Source: Candidatus Cetobacterium colombiensis (GTDB lineage: Bacteria > Fusobacteriota > Fusobacteriia > Fusobacteriales > Fusobacteriaceae). From it: a stretch of DNA of 64,000 nucleotides. Under the pieces are notes generated by a model, which had not been told where the DNA came from, made no database searches, and saw only the letters and a program-made list of their open reading frames with translations. Of the stretch, positions 26,168-36,508 are shown one piece after another. Each line of letters begins with the position of its first letter. The stretch's first letter is position 1. Location: positions 1 to 64,000 of the forward strand of contig NZ_JAVIKH010000009.1 of NCBI RefSeq assembly GCF_033962415.1. The letters run 5' to 3'. The translations under genes and the position numbers were made by a program.

Positions 26168-27178
26168 TTAATCTTTCATTATATCTAATGTAGCTTTTCC
26201 GTTCAAAGTTAAATCTGCAAAAACTTCTTTATTTGAATATTTTAACTTATAATATGCAGCTTCTGCTATCATCGCTGCATTATCAGTACAATATGACATT
26301 GATGGATAATCTACTTTTATCCCTAACTCTTCTCCTCTTCTAGTCAACTCACTTCTTAGTAGAGAATTAGCAGCTACTCCACCTGCAATTATTATTTGTT
26401 TAACCTTTTTATCTTGAGCCGCTTTTAATGTTTTTTTACACAATATATCCACCACTTTATTTTGAAATGAAGCAGATAAATCTTCTGGTTTAAAATCTTC
26501 ACCTTTCATTCTTGCCTTATTAACAGCATTTATAACTGATGTTTTTATTCCAGAAAAACTAAAATCATATCCATCAACTTTTGGCTCTGGAATTTTTAAA
26601 GCTTCTTTGTTTCCTTTATAGTATAATTTATCTACTATTGGTCCTCCAGGATATCCAATTCCCATAACTCTAGCTACCTTATCATAACTTTCTCCAACAG
26701 CATCATCTAAAGTTCCACCTAAATTTGTAAAGTTATGATTTTCATCTATATAAACTATATTTGTATGTCCTCCAGAAACAACTAAAGCGATACAAGGTAA
26801 TACTATATCTTTTTCAATAAAATTACTGTATATGTGTGCTTTTATATGATGAACTGGTATTAAAGGTATATCATGCCCATAAGCTAATCCTTTGGCGAAA
26901 GATATCCCAACTAACAATGCACCTATTAATCCTGGAGCATAAGTTACAGCAATATAATCCACATCATCCATTGTTATTTTTGCCTCTTCTAGACTTTCTT
27001 CTAATATTGTTGCTATATTTTTTATATGTTGTCTTGAAGCAATTTCAGGAACCACTCCTCCATACTCTTTATGTATATCTATCTGAGAAGAGATATTATT
27101 AGATAAAACCTCTTTCCCATCTTTTAAAACAGCTATTGATGTTTCATCACAAGATGTTTCTATTCCTAATATTATCAT
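26168..27178 (-). CDS. tsaD: tRNA N6-threonylcarbamoyladenosine transferase TsaD
   Basis: The catalytic subunit making t6A37 in ANN-decoding tRNAs. The 336-residue protein shows IILGIETSCDETS at the N-terminus and the metal-binding HHIKAHIYSNF (HxxxH). It also has SGGHTNIVYI, GESYDKVARVMGIGYPGGP, GVAANSLLR and CTDNAAMIA with the third metal ligand. The second of two ATGs (27178) is preferred because AAAGGAG lies 6 bases upstream; the first ATG touches that site. It is flanked by terminators on both sides, so it is probably transcribed alone. TsaB, TsaC and TsaE are not in the window. Confidence 0.97.
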   Translation of the reverse strand: MIILGIETSCDETSIAVLKDGKEVLSNNISSQIDIHKEYGGVVPEIASRQHIKNIATILEESLEEAKITMDDVDYIAVTYAPGLIGALLVGISFAKGLAYGHDIPLIPVHHIKAHIYSNFIEKDIVLPCIALVVSGGHTNIVYIDENHNFTNLGGTLDDAVGESYDKVARVMGIGYPGGPIVDKLYYKGNKEALKIPEPKVDGYDFSFSGIKTSVINAVNKARMKGEDFKPEDLSASFQNKVVDILCKKTLKAAQDKKVKQIIIAGGVAANSLLRSELTRRGEELGIKVDYPSMSYCTDNAAMIAEAAYYKLKYSNKEVFADLTLNGKATLDIMKD

Positions 27179-27233
27179 TGACATCTCCTTTATATTTTTC
27201 TTTAATTATATCATATTTTTCATTAAAATATAT

Positions 27234-27271
27234 AAAAAAACTACCTTAGAACATTTTAGTTCTAAGGTAGT
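27234..27271 (-). terminator. Terminator of the pflB-pflA operon
   Basis: A 12-bp stem CTACCTTAGAAC/GTTCTAAGGTAG (27241-27252 with 27259-27270, extended by A27240-T27271) is followed on the minus strand by seven T residues. Confidence 0.92.
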
Positions 27272-27281
27272 CAAAACTTTA

Positions 27282-28007
27282 TTACTTAACTGATAAACCT
27301 CTACTTTTAAATATATTCTTTGCATTTTCAAATCTTTCAGGTGATAGTTGTTCTATTCCTTTAAGAGGATATTCCAAACCAATTTTTTGCCATTTATACT
27401 CTCCTAAAGAGTGATACGGTAAAACTTCAACTTTTTCTAGATTATCAAAATCTTTTAAATAGTCTGCTAGTTTTTCTAATAATTCATCATTATCAGTTAT
27501 CCCTGGAACAACAACATGTCTTACCCACATTGGTTTTCCAATTTCTTTTAGATAATTTGCAAATTTTAGCGTTGGTTCTAATTCAACACCAGTTAATTCT
27601 TTGTATTGTACTGGATCTATAGACTTTATATCTAGTAGTACTAAATCAGCATACTCTAAAGCTTCTTTAACTTTATCATTAAATAAATATCCAGAAGTAT
27701 CTATCGCTGTATGTATTCCTTCTTCTTTACAAAGTTTCAATAGCTCCTTTACATACTCAGGTTGAGTTAGCGGGTCTCCACCGGTCACCGTAACTCCACC
27801 TGTTTTTATAAAGTTTTTATATCTACAGATTTCTAAGAAAGTTTGCTCAGGAGTTTCTAAGAATTTTGCATCCTCTTTTTTCCAAGTATCACAATTATGG
27901 CAATATTTACATCTTAAAGGACACCCTTGAGTAAATACTACATATCTAATACCAGGTCCATCAACAGTTCCAAAACTCTCATGCGAGTGAATAAATCCCT
28001 TTTTCAT
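27282..28007 (-). CDS. pflA: Pyruvate formate-lyase activating enzyme
   Basis: A radical SAM enzyme that installs the glycyl radical on PflB. The 241-residue sequence has the [4Fe-4S] CxxxCxxC motif in TQGCPLRCKYCHNCDTWKKE (about 28-47). It also has the GGVTVTGGDPLTQPEYV SAM-binding block and AIDTSGYLFN and VLLDIKSIDP. MWVRHVVVPGITDND is characteristic of PflA. It is 34 bases downstream of pflB and ends the operon at a strong terminator. Activity requires anaerobic conditions. Confidence 0.97.
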   Translation of the reverse strand: MKKGFIHSHESFGTVDGPGIRYVVFTQGCPLRCKYCHNCDTWKKEDAKFLETPEQTFLEICRYKNFIKTGGVTVTGGDPLTQPEYVKELLKLCKEEGIHTAIDTSGYLFNDKVKEALEYADLVLLDIKSIDPVQYKELTGVELEPTLKFANYLKEIGKPMWVRHVVVPGITDNDELLEKLADYLKDFDNLEKVEVLPYHSLGEYKWQKIGLEYPLKGIEQLSPERFENAKNIFKSRGLSVK

Positions 28008-28041
28008 TTCTTAGCACATCCTTTATTATTACTTTTAATTA

Positions 28042-30282
28042 TTACATATTTCCGTTAATAGTTCTTGAAATAACGTCTAATTGTTGCTCTTTTGTTAATC
28101 TTACGAAGTTAACAGCATATCCAGAAACTCTGATAGTTAATTGAGGGTACTTCTCAGGGTTTGCCATTGCATCCTCTAATAATGTTCTATCAAATACGTT
28201 AACGTTTAAGTGCTGTCCTCCATCTGCTGTGAAGTATCCATCCATTAATGCAACTAAGTTTGCTACTCTTTCTTCTCTAGATTTTCCTAAAGCTCCTGGA
28301 GTAATTGCAAATGTGTAAGAAATTCCATCTTCTGCATGGTGGAATGGTAACTTAGCAACTGAAGCAAGTGCTGCTACAGCTCCTCTTGTATCTCTTCCGT
28401 TCATTGGGTTTGCTCCTGGTGAGAATGGAGTTCCTGCTTGTCTTCCACAAGGAGTTGTTCCTGTTTTCTTTCCATAAACAACGTTTGAAGTTATTGTTAA
28501 TATAGATTGAGTAGCTTTTGAATTTCTGTATGTATCATGAGTTCTGATGTAGTTCATGAATTTTTCCATTATTTCAACAGCTAATTTATCTGTCTCATCA
28601 TTGTTGTTTCCGAATGGTACATACTCTCCCTCTCTTACGAAATCAACAGCTATTCCTCTCTCGTCTCTTATTACTCTTACTTTAGCATCTCTAATAGCTG
28701 CTAATGAGTCAGCAACGATTGATAATCCAGCGATTCCTGATGCTTGAGTTCTTAAAACTTCTACATCGTGAAGAGCCATTTCAAACGCCTCATAAGAATA
28801 CTTATCGTGCATATAGTGGATAACTTTAAGAGCATTAATATATACTCCTGCTAACCATTTTAACATTAAGTCATATTTTTCCATTACTTCGTTGAAATCT
28901 AAGTACTCAGAAGTAATTCCTTCAAATTTAGGTCCTACTTGAGCTCCTGACTTCTCATCTCTTCCACCATTAATAGCATATAGTAATGCTTTTGGTAAGT
29001 TTACTCTAGCTCCGAAGAATTGCATTTGCTTTCCTATTTTCATTGGAGATACACAACATGCGATTCCATAGTCGTCTCCTAAATCGTGTCTCATTAAATC
29101 ATCATTTTCATATTGAATTGCTGATGTATCTATTGAAACTTTAGCACAGAAGTTCTTCCAGTTCTCTGGAGATTTTTGTGACCATAATACAGTTAAGTTT
29201 GGCTCTGGAGCTGGTCCTAAGTTATATAAAGTATTTAAATATCTGAATGCAGTTTTAGAAACTAAAGTTCTTCCATCTACACCTTCTCCTCCTAAAGCTT
29301 CAGTTACCCAAGTTGGATCTCCTGAGAATAACTCATTGTACTCTGGAGTTCTTAAGAATCTAATTATTCTTAATTTTATGATAAATTGATCAATTAAATC
29401 TTGAGCTTCAGTCTCAGTAATTAATCCTTTTGCTAAATCTTTTTCAATAAAGATATCTAAGAATGTAGCAGTTCTTCCAACTGACATAGCTGCTCCATCT
29501 TGATCTTTTGTAGCTGCTAAGTATGCGAAGTATACCCATTGTACAGCTTCTTTTGCGTTTGTAGCTGGCTTTGTTACATCAAATCCATAAGAAGCACACA
29601 TTTTTACAAATGCTTTTAATGCACCTATTTGCTCAGTAATTTCTTCTCTTTTTCTGATGATTTCTTCAGTTAACTCTGGAGCTTCAGCTTTCTTTAATTC
29701 GAATTTTCTCTCTTCGATTAATCTGTCTACTCCGTATAAAGCTACTCTTCTATAATCTCCGATTATTCTTCCTCTTCCGTAAGCATCTGGTAATCCTGTT
29801 ACGATTCCTGATTTTCTTACTGCTCTCATATCATCAGTGTATGCTGAGAATACTCCTTCGTTATGAGTTTTTCTATATCTTGTAAAGATCTCTTTTGTTA
29901 TTGGATCAATTTCATATCCATAAGCATTTAAAGAGTTCTCAACCATTCTTAATCCACCTTTTGGATAGATTCCTCTCTTTAATGGTGCATCTGTTTGAAG
30001 TCCTACGATTGATTCATTTTCTTTTGAAATGTATCCAGGTCCGTAAGTATCAATTGCTTGTGGGTATCTAGTTTCTGCATCGTAAACACCTTTTGCAATT
30101 TCTTCTTTAAACATTTCTGTTAATTTTGACCAAACAGCTTTTGTGTTTTCTGTAGCCCCAACTAAAAATGATTCGTCTCCAGTGTACGGTGTGTAGTTGT
30201 TCTGGATGAAATCTCTAACATTGATTTCTTTCTTCCATAAATTCCCTTTGAAATCTGACCAGTAAGATTGTAAGTTTTCCAT
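28042..30282 (-). CDS. pflB: Formate C-acetyltransferase (pyruvate formate-lyase)
   Basis: It converts pyruvate and CoA to acetyl-CoA and formate by a glycyl-radical mechanism. The 746-residue protein has the active-site pair of cysteines in [15 protein letters not shown] (about residues 412-426). The glycyl-radical loop is [14 protein letters not shown] near the C-terminus. [20 protein letters not shown] is a typical conserved segment. AGGAGG lies before the ATG. It leads the pflB-pflA operon behind a consensus sigma-70 promoter. Codon use looks like that of a highly expressed gene, as for PFOR and Pta. Confidence 0.98.
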   Translation of the reverse strand: MENLQSYWSDFKGNLWKKEINVRDFIQNNYTPYTGDESFLVGATENTKAVWSKLTEMFKEEIAKGVYDAETRYPQAIDTYGPGYISKENESIVGLQTDAPLKRGIYPKGGLRMVENSLNAYGYEIDPITKEIFTRYRKTHNEGVFSAYTDDMRAVRKSGIVTGLPDAYGRGRIIGDYRRVALYGVDRLIEERKFELKKAEAPELTEEIIRKREEITEQIGALKAFVKMCASYGFDVTKPATNAKEAVQWVYFAYLAATKDQDGAAMSVGRTATFLDIFIEKDLAKGLITETEAQDLIDQFIIKLRIIRFLRTPEYNELFSGDPTWVTEALGGEGVDGRTLVSKTAFRYLNTLYNLGPAPEPNLTVLWSQKSPENWKNFCAKVSIDTSAIQYENDDLMRHDLGDDYGIACCVSPMKIGKQMQFFGARVNLPKALLYAINGGRDEKSGAQVGPKFEGITSEYLDFNEVMEKYDLMLKWLAGVYINALKVIHYMHDKYSYEAFEMALHDVEVLRTQASGIAGLSIVADSLAAIRDAKVRVIRDERGIAVDFVREGEYVPFGNNNDETDKLAVEIMEKFMNYIRTHDTYRNSKATQSILTITSNVVYGKKTGTTPCGRQAGTPFSPGANPMNGRDTRGAVAALASVAKLPFHHAEDGISYTFAITPGALGKSREERVANLVALMDGYFTADGGQHLNVNVFDRTLLEDAMANPEKYPQLTIRVSGYAVNFVRLTKEQQLDVISRTINGNM

Positions 30283-30372
30283 CTTTTTCCTCCTGAGTGG
30301 ATTATAAATTATATATATTCCATTTATATTTTTCGTTTAAGCCCTGTTAAGCTCAACTTAATTTTCAAGGAA

Positions 30373-30401
30373 ATTATAACATAAATAATAATTAGTGTCA
30401 A
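30373..30401 (-). promoter_or_regulatory. Consensus sigma-70 promoter of pflB-pflA
   Basis: TTGACA (30396-30401) and TATAAT (30373-30378) are separated by exactly 17 bases, with an extended -10 TG one base upstream. The leader to the pflB ATG is about 85 bases and holds no clear riboswitch. Confidence 0.9.
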
Positions 30402-30462
30402 ACTTTTCCGCACTTTTTAACGATTAAAATTATACTTTTTTAGTGGTTATTAATTGATTTTT

Positions 30463-31191
30463 TTATTTAATTTTTTTATCTAGTATCAATTCTCGAACAC
30501 TCTCACTCAAATTTTTGCTTTCTTCTAGATTTATTTTTTTCAAATCTATCGGTTTTCCTACAGTCACTACAACCTTCTGATTTGATTTTATTAATACACT
30601 TCTTCTATTTTGAACAAAAAAAGTTCCATCAATAGTTAAAGGTAATATTATTCCGTTTGTTTCTGTAGCTAATTTAAAACTACCTTTTTTAAAATTTCCA
30701 ATTTCTCCGGTTAATGTTCTCTCACCTTCTGGGAAAATAACTGTCGGATATCCTTGCTTAACTATTTCAACAGCTTTTTTTATACTTTTTATTCCTTCTC
30801 TAGGATTACTTCTATCTAAAAATATACATTTACTTAACTTCATCCACATTGAATAAAACGGCCAATTTTCCATCTCTTTTTTTGCTACAAATCCAACTGG
30901 AATATCGAGTGCTGTCACTATAACAGGAATATCTAAATTACTTGCATGATTAGCTACTACAACTATCCCATCATTTAATTTCATTTTTCTATAAGCGGTT
31001 TCATCTAAATAATTTACCTCTAAATTTATTTTTGCTGCTTTAACTATTCTTTCAGATAGTTTTTTCAACTCTTTTCTTGCTTCAAAAGGAGCTTTTTCAC
31101 TAGACATCTCTTTTATTTTTTTAGCTTTAAATAATGTTATATACGAAAAATTTAGTAGTGCTACTAAAGTTACTTTTAATAATGTTAACAT
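30463..31191 (-). CDS. 1-acyl-glycerol-3-phosphate acyltransferase (PlsC/LPLAT family)
   Basis: A 242-residue membrane-associated acyltransferase that probably adds the second fatty acid in phosphatidic acid synthesis. It begins with one hydrophobic segment (LLKVTLVALLNFSYIT). The catalytic HX4D motif is VVANHASNLDIPVI, followed by the KKEMENWPF block and the glycerol-3-phosphate-binding VIFPEGERTLTGEIGNFKKG. Its ATG follows GGAGG and overlaps the recX stop by 7 bases. A lipid A-type acyl acceptor cannot be excluded given the LPS genes upstream. It is the last gene of the run, and no clear terminator hairpin follows. Confidence 0.85.
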   Translation of the reverse strand: MLTLLKVTLVALLNFSYITLFKAKKIKEMSSEKAPFEARKELKKLSERIVKAAKINLEVNYLDETAYRKMKLNDGIVVVANHASNLDIPVIVTALDIPVGFVAKKEMENWPFYSMWMKLSKCIFLDRSNPREGIKSIKKAVEIVKQGYPTVIFPEGERTLTGEIGNFKKGSFKLATETNGIILPLTIDGTFFVQNRRSVLIKSNQKVVVTVGKPIDLKKINLEESKNLSESVRELILDKKIK

Positions 31192-31751
31192 CCTTCCTCC
31201 TTTTTTTTATTTATAACTTTCTTTATACTTCCATAATCGAATCCTTTTCTCATAAGAGAAGCTATTTTTTTATGTTCATCCTTATTTCCTAATTTATCCC
31301 AAGCTTTTATCAACTCTTCTAATTCATCGTCACTTTCATATTCTAAAAGTGCATCATTTATTATATCTGGTGATATTCCCTTAAGTTTCAGATCATATTC
31401 TAACTTTTTTTTACCACCCTTTTTATTTTTTACATATGATACAGCAAATTCTTTATCATTAATATAATCAAGCTCTTCTAATCTTTTTACAACCTTTAAA
31501 ACAGGTATTTTTTCCCAATATTTTTGTAATAATTTATTTAAAAGTTCCTTCTTACTGTAATCTCTTTTGGCCAAATAATAATATGAAGTAGAGAGAGCAG
31601 CTAACTCTAACACCTGTAAGTATTCTTCGTGAGATAGCTCCTCTCTCTTTTTTAAATCATATTTGTTTACTATTTCTTTATTTAAACCTATATTCAAGCC
31701 ATTTTCAAAGAGAAAATTATTCTTCAATAATCTCTTCAGCTTCAATTTCAT
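31185..31751 (-). CDS. recX: Regulatory protein RecX
   Basis: RecX modulates RecA filaments. The 188-residue product has the three-helix repeat pattern of the family: [20 protein letters not shown], then [17 protein letters not shown], then [18 protein letters not shown] and [13 protein letters not shown]. Its ATG lies inside the end of recA (35-base overlap) with GGAG close upstream, so translation is coupled to recA. A later start would shorten it by up to 20 residues; the conserved part would be unaffected. Confidence 0.88.
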   Translation of the reverse strand: MKLKLKRLLKNNFLFENGLNIGLNKEIVNKYDLKKREELSHEEYLQVLELAALSTSYYYLAKRDYSKKELLNKLLQKYWEKIPVLKVVKRLEELDYINDKEFAVSYVKNKKGGKKKLEYDLKLKGISPDIINDALLEYESDDELEELIKAWDKLGNKDEHKKIASLMRKGFDYGSIKKVINKKKEEGC

Positions 31752-32790
31752 CCTCTCCTTCTGATGAATGAACTACTATTGTATTTTTTTGTAAAAGTTG
31801 ATTTACTTTTTCTTCAATTGCTGCTAATAACTCTGCCTCTGTTTCTAGTCTAGCCTTTACATTTTCTTTTCCTTGACCTAATCTTATATCACCAAAACTA
31901 AACCATGCCCCTGATTTTGCAACAATATCATTTTCTAAAGCCATATCTAAAATTTCTCCCACTCTAGATATTCCTTTTCCATACATAATTTGGAATTTAG
32001 CTTCTTTAAATGGAGGTGCAACTTTATTTTTAGTTACCTTAACCACAGTTTCATTTCCTATGATTTCCTCTCCTTGTTTAACACTTCCAATTCTTTTAAC
32101 TTCCATTCTAACTGATGAATAAAACTTCAGAGCTTTTCCACCTGTTGTTGTTGTTTGTGGTCCAAAACTAAATCCACCAATTTTATCTCTAACTTGATTT
32201 ATAAATATCATCGTTGTTTTTGATTTGTTTATAGAAGCAGTTAATTTTCTTAATGCTTTTGACATTAATCTAGCTTGTAATCCCATTTGTTGATCTGACA
32301 TTTCTCCGTCTATCTCTGCTTTTGGAACTAATGCAGCTACTGAATCTACTACGATTACATCGATAGCTCCAGATCTAACTAACATATCAGCTATCTCTAA
32401 TGCTTGTTCTCCAAAATCCGGTTGTGATATTAACAACTCTTCAACGTCTACTCCTAAAGCTTTTGCATATACTGGGTCTAATGCATGCTCAGCATCTATA
32501 AAAGCTGCTACTCCTCCCATTTTTTGTGCTTGTGCAACCACATGAAGTGCTATTGTTGTTTTTCCAGAACTTTCCGCTCCATAAACTTCTATAATTCTAC
32601 CTCTTGGAACTCCTCCCAAACCTAAAGCTAAATCCAAATTTATACTTCCTGTTGGTATAACTTCAATATTCATCCCTTGGTTTTCACCAAGTTTCATTAT
32701 TGACCCGTCTCCAAAATCTTTTCTTATCTGTTTTAATGCTGTTTCTAACGCTTTTGACTTATCCGTTGTATCTATTGATTTTTTTGCCAT
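31717..32790 (-). CDS. recA: Recombinase RecA
   Basis: The strand-exchange protein of homologous recombination. From start 32790 (GGGAGG 8 bases upstream) it has 357 residues and begins [20 protein letters not shown]. It carries Walker [35 protein letters not shown] for Walker B and loop L1, and loop L2 [20 protein letters not shown]. The C-terminus is acidic ([14 protein letters not shown]). The ATG is 5 bases after the stop of a GT9 gene, so recA reads on from the LPS-core operon. No LexA-type box is visible in the short gap. Confidence 0.98.
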   Translation of the reverse strand: MAKKSIDTTDKSKALETALKQIRKDFGDGSIMKLGENQGMNIEVIPTGSINLDLALGLGGVPRGRIIEVYGAESSGKTTIALHVVAQAQKMGGVAAFIDAEHALDPVYAKALGVDVEELLISQPDFGEQALEIADMLVRSGAIDVIVVDSVAALVPKAEIDGEMSDQQMGLQARLMSKALRKLTASINKSKTTMIFINQVRDKIGGFSFGPQTTTTGGKALKFYSSVRMEVKRIGSVKQGEEIIGNETVVKVTKNKVAPPFKEAKFQIMYGKGISRVGEILDMALENDIVAKSGAWFSFGDIRLGQGKENVKARLETEAELLAAIEEKVNQLLQKNTIVVHSSEGEDEIEAEEIIEE

Positions 32791-32795
32791 ATTTA

Positions 32796-33794
32796 TTACC
32801 TCCCACTTTTCTCTATTATTTCCATTACCTTTTGTGCACTTAACTTTTTCATACAATTAAAATGTTTTTGCGGACACACTTTATCTCCATGTAAACTACA
32901 AGGAGAACAAGGTTCATTTAAGTATATAAGTATATTTTTTTCATCATACTCAAACATCTCTGGACTAGTTGGTCCAAATATTACAAAAGTTGGACATTTT
33001 ACCCCTCTAGCTATATGAAATGGACCAGAATCATTAGTTACTAAAAATTTAGCTCTTGACAGTAATGCTCCACTCTCTTTTAAAGTTAGTTTTCCTGCCA
33101 TATTTATAGCTATATCTCCACTAAGTCTTTTAATTTCTTCACACATTTCATATTCACTTTTAGAACCAATTATAATAGGGCTTTTACCATATTTATTATA
33201 AAGTAGTTTTGACAATTCTGCAAATCCTTCTTTTGTCCATTTTTTAGTCTCTTTTGAAGCTCCTGGAGCTATCATAGGTACATTACTATAGTCTATTCCC
33301 ATTGCTTCTAATTTCTCTGAATCTTTTCTGTCAAAACTAAAGGTTAAATCTTCACCTTTATATTCTAAGCCAAGAACTTTAAACGCTCCAAAATAATTTT
33401 TTATTATTGTATCATCTACTTTATATTTTATCATTTTCGTTTTAACTAAAATGCTTTTTATAAAACTTCTTTTTTTGTATGTATATACTTTACTTCCGAT
33501 TGCATTACTAATTACTTTAGATCTTACTTTTGAATGTAAATCAAAAACATAGTCATAATTATTCTTTTTTAATTCATTTCCAAAAGCTATCATTTTCTTC
33601 AAGCCATCATGCTTTTTTTTATTAAATAATATTAAATTATCTATATAAGGACATCCAGAAATCGCATCTTTAAAATTTTCTAGAACTAAAAAATCTATAA
33701 TTATATCTGGGTATTTTTTTTTCAACTCTTTTAATACTGGCGTTGTCAATATTACATCGCCTATTGAACTAAGTCTTATAATTAAAACTCTCAA
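32796..33794 (-). CDS. Glycosyltransferase family 9 (LPS heptosyltransferase type)
   Basis: A 332-residue GT-B enzyme. The N-terminal [20 protein letters not shown] is the standard GT9 opening, where Asp acts as the base. In the second domain [19 protein letters not shown] and [13 protein letters not shown] give the nucleotide-sugar binding site. A C-terminal cysteine group ([19 protein letters not shown]) resembles that of the GT9 gene at 34467-35480. GT9 enzymes usually transfer heptose to the LPS inner core. Which linkage (WaaC, WaaF or WaaQ-like) cannot be decided. Confidence 0.86.
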   Translation of the reverse strand: MRVLIIRLSSIGDVILTTPVLKELKKKYPDIIIDFLVLENFKDAISGCPYIDNLILFNKKKHDGLKKMIAFGNELKKNNYDYVFDLHSKVRSKVISNAIGSKVYTYKKRSFIKSILVKTKMIKYKVDDTIIKNYFGAFKVLGLEYKGEDLTFSFDRKDSEKLEAMGIDYSNVPMIAPGASKETKKWTKEGFAELSKLLYNKYGKSPIIIGSKSEYEMCEEIKRLSGDIAINMAGKLTLKESGALLSRAKFLVTNDSGPFHIARGVKCPTFVIFGPTSPEMFEYDEKNILIYLNEPCSPCSLHGDKVCPQKHFNCMKKLSAQKVMEIIEKSGR

Positions 33795-33795
33795 T

Positions 33796-34467
33796 TTATC
33801 TTCCCTTTCCTCGAATTGTCTTTTTCAATTTGCCAATCCAATGCAGGTAACTATTTAAACTTTTTGCTATTTTATAACTTAAATTATTTTTGTTGTAAAT
33901 GTCAATATTCTCATGACAACTTTCTTCTAAGTATATAAATTCGTATGTTTCACCTGCTTTACCATATTTATTCTTCATTAATTTTGCATCTATCAAAAAA
34001 ATCTCATTATTCTCTACCATAAAATTACTAAGTTGAGAGTCACCATGTAAATATCCTTTATCATGAATTTTTCTTAACTCTTTTTCTACTAATAATAAAT
34101 CTTCTTTTTTAGCAGATTTTCCTTCTACATAAGAAGTCACTAAAAAAGAATCTATTGCCATTCCTAATTTTCTTTTTTCCCAATACATAATAGGAGTAGG
34201 ACCTTTGAATCCTAATTTTTGAATTCTAGAGTAATTTTTAAACTCTCTTTTACTTTCACTTCCTCTAATTACAGAAATAATTCTTTGCCATCCTCTTTTA
34301 TTTTTCTCTAGAGGTATTTTATAAACATACTTATTTCCATTTATTTCTATTAGTAAAACTTTACTTCTTTTATCATCTTTCAAAGCTTTCAGTATTTTAA
34401 AATTTTTATCATTTATTTTATTAATCAGGTTAAAATCTATTGCATCGTTGCATTTAACTTTTTCCAT
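33796..34467 (-). CDS. LPS-core heptose kinase, RfaY/WaaY-like
   Basis: A 223-residue small kinase-fold protein. The N-lobe lysine segment is NKYVYKIPLEK. The catalytic loop HGDSQLSNFMV (Asp/Asn) and the metal-binding IFLIDAKLM follow the pattern of WaaY/Kdo-kinase proteins, as in 'HGD...NF...lIDt'. WaaY phosphorylates heptose II of the LPS core. Its size (WaaY is about 230 residues) and its place between two GT9 genes support an LPS-core kinase. KdkA-like Kdo kinase is the main alternative. Its ATG overlaps the upstream GT9 stop by one base. Confidence 0.75.
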   Translation of the reverse strand: MEKVKCNDAIDFNLINKINDKNFKILKALKDDKRSKVLLIEINGNKYVYKIPLEKNKRGWQRIISVIRGSESKREFKNYSRIQKLGFKGPTPIMYWEKRKLGMAIDSFLVTSYVEGKSAKKEDLLLVEKELRKIHDKGYLHGDSQLSNFMVENNEIFLIDAKLMKNKYGKAGETYEFIYLEESCHENIDIYNKNNLSYKIAKSLNSYLHWIGKLKKTIRGKGR

Positions 34468-35480
34468 TATTTCCTCTCTAAAATTTGTAAAATTTTTTTA
34501 TAAACTAACTCTGGCTTTATATCTAACATACATTTAAAATGACCCTTAGGACATTTATTTCCTCCATGAATTGCACAAGGTCTACATGAAAGATTTTCCA
34601 CCTGTAAAACCTCACTATTTTCGCTCCACGGAAAAAATCCAAACTCTTTTACTGTTGGACCAAAAATTGCTAAAATATTTGTTGTTTTATATGCTGAAGC
34701 TATATGAATCGGCGATGAATCATTTGTTAAAACCAAAGCTGTTCTTTTTAGTATCTCTGCTACTTCTAATAAAGTGGTTTTCCCTCTTAAATCTATTACA
34801 TTCTTCTGAACTTTGATATTTAAAAATAACTCGTCTTTTCCACCTATAATAACTATTTTGTAATCATTATTTACTAATAAATCTATTACTTCATTAAAGT
34901 ATTCCAAAGGCCATTTTTTAGTAAACCATTTACTTCCTGGGGCAATAGCTATAACTTTTTGTGATTCTAGTTTATTTTCACTCCAAATCCTATCTATAGT
35001 TTCAACCTCTTTTTTCCCAGGAAAAAGTTCAACTGGATAATCTTTTCTTGGTAATTTTGGAATCTCTCCCATAAAAGATAATATTTTTTCAACCTCGTGC
35101 TTATTTTTATCATAATTTATTTTTTTAGTAAATAAAAAAGCTCCACTTGCTGTATCATATCCAATTCTTTGAGGAGACCTTGTAAGCCAAGATAAAACCG
35201 AACTACGTAAATATCTATGAAGAGTCAAAACTAAATTAAAATTTTCATATCTAAGTCTTCTTCCTAAATTTATTAACCCTTTTATACCTGAATGATTCCC
35301 TCTTTTATCATATTCTATTATCTCTGTCAAATTAGGATTATTTCTCAAAATAGTTGCACCTATAGGAGTTGTTACATATGTAATTTTAGCCTCAGGATAA
35401 ATTTCTTTTATCCTCTTTAATAAAGGTGTCGATAAAACTATATCTCCTATAAAAGCTGTATGTATAATTAATATTTTCAC
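34467..35480 (-). CDS. Glycosyltransferase family 9 (LPS heptosyltransferase type)
   Basis: A 337-residue GT9 enzyme. It has IIHTAFIGDIVLSTPLLKRI at the N-terminus, IAPGSKWFTKKWPLEYFNEV with the phosphate-binding lysines and LTNDSSPIHIASAYKTTNIL in the donor site. The C-terminal CRPCAIHGGNKCPKGHFKC cysteine group matches the GT9 gene at 32796-33794. It overlaps its neighbours by one base on either side. It is likely a WaaC/WaaF-type ADP-heptose transferase; the exact acceptor is not known. Confidence 0.87.
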   Translation of the reverse strand: MKILIIHTAFIGDIVLSTPLLKRIKEIYPEAKITYVTTPIGATILRNNPNLTEIIEYDKRGNHSGIKGLINLGRRLRYENFNLVLTLHRYLRSSVLSWLTRSPQRIGYDTASGAFLFTKKINYDKNKHEVEKILSFMGEIPKLPRKDYPVELFPGKKEVETIDRIWSENKLESQKVIAIAPGSKWFTKKWPLEYFNEVIDLLVNNDYKIVIIGGKDELFLNIKVQKNVIDLRGKTTLLEVAEILKRTALVLTNDSSPIHIASAYKTTNILAIFGPTVKEFGFFPWSENSEVLQVENLSCRPCAIHGGNKCPKGHFKCMLDIKPELVYKKILQILERK

Positions 35481-36508
35481 TATTTTCTCTCCAATCTATT
35501 CACTATTTCTTGAACTATTTTTAATTCAGTTATTTTATTATATGAATCAAAATTTTTATGTTTATAATTTTCTTTTGAATTTTCATCTGGAATTATATAA
35601 ACAACGTTATCATTTCCAAATATTCCCCACCTTTTAGGACTTTGAGTAGGTTTTTTAGGATATAATGCAACTATATTCTTTTGTAAAGATGCAGCTATAT
35701 GTGTTGGTCCTGTAGATCCTCCAAAATAAACTTTGGCTTTATTTATTACAGCTCCTATGTTTAAAAGTTCCCCACCATTGGCAAAAAGATAAACTCTTTC
35801 TCTTCCTATTTTTTCAACCAAAGCCAAACCTCTATCTTCATCTGAAATATGTGCAGTTATTATAATATCTATGCTCTCACTTTCATCATAAACTTTTCTT
35901 AAAACATCTGCATATTGCTCATCTGTTATATTTTTAGCTGATCCTCCCATAAAAGGATTTACAACTAAAACTTTTTCTCCTATATTATTGTCTTTAAAAA
36001 ACTTTTCAGCAGATTCTAAGTTATTTTTATCTAAAAAAATCTGAGTATTTAGCTCAAACCTTTCTTCAAATTTCTTTTTATCAAGTTTTTTTATTAAATC
36101 TAAATTATATTCTGCTTCATGTTTTATAGATTTAGATCTTTTTTGTAGAACTCCCTTATTAAAAATAAAAAATGATTTTAATTTAGATAATGGCCCTATT
36201 TTTATTTTAGCTTTACTTGCTTTAGCCAATTGCATTACAAATTTATCTACATATAATGCTATAAATACATCTGCATTAAAATATTGAATCTTTTCTAAAA
36301 GCTCTTTTTGTCTATAATTATCTATCTGAATTACTCTATTTATATAAGGTAAATTTTTTACTATATTATAATTATAACTTCTTACTAATAAAGTTATTTC
36401 TGCATCTGGATACATTTTTCTAACCATAAAAAAGCTGGGGATTGATAAGATTAAATCTCCTATTTTATCTGTTCTTGATATTATTATCCTTTTGTAAATA
36501 CGATCCAT
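35480..36508 (-). CDS. Glycosyltransferase family 9, divergent member
   Basis: A 342-residue GT9 protein opening IIISRTDKIGDLILSIPSFF with NPFMGGSAKNITDEQYADVL and YFGGSTGPTHIAASLQKNIV in the donor domain. It lacks the C-terminal cysteine group seen in the two other GT9 genes of this operon, so it probably adds a different core heptose or uses a different acceptor. Its ATG lies within the end of the GT2 gene (44-base overlap), and its stop overlaps the next gene by one base. Confidence 0.83.
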   Translation of the reverse strand: MDRIYKRIIISRTDKIGDLILSIPSFFMVRKMYPDAEITLLVRSYNYNIVKNLPYINRVIQIDNYRQKELLEKIQYFNADVFIALYVDKFVMQLAKASKAKIKIGPLSKLKSFFIFNKGVLQKRSKSIKHEAEYNLDLIKKLDKKKFEERFELNTQIFLDKNNLESAEKFFKDNNIGEKVLVVNPFMGGSAKNITDEQYADVLRKVYDESESIDIIITAHISDEDRGLALVEKIGRERVYLFANGGELLNIGAVINKAKVYFGGSTGPTHIAASLQKNIVALYPKKPTQSPKRWGIFGNDNVVYIIPDENSKENYKHKNFDSYNKITELKIVQEIVNRLERK

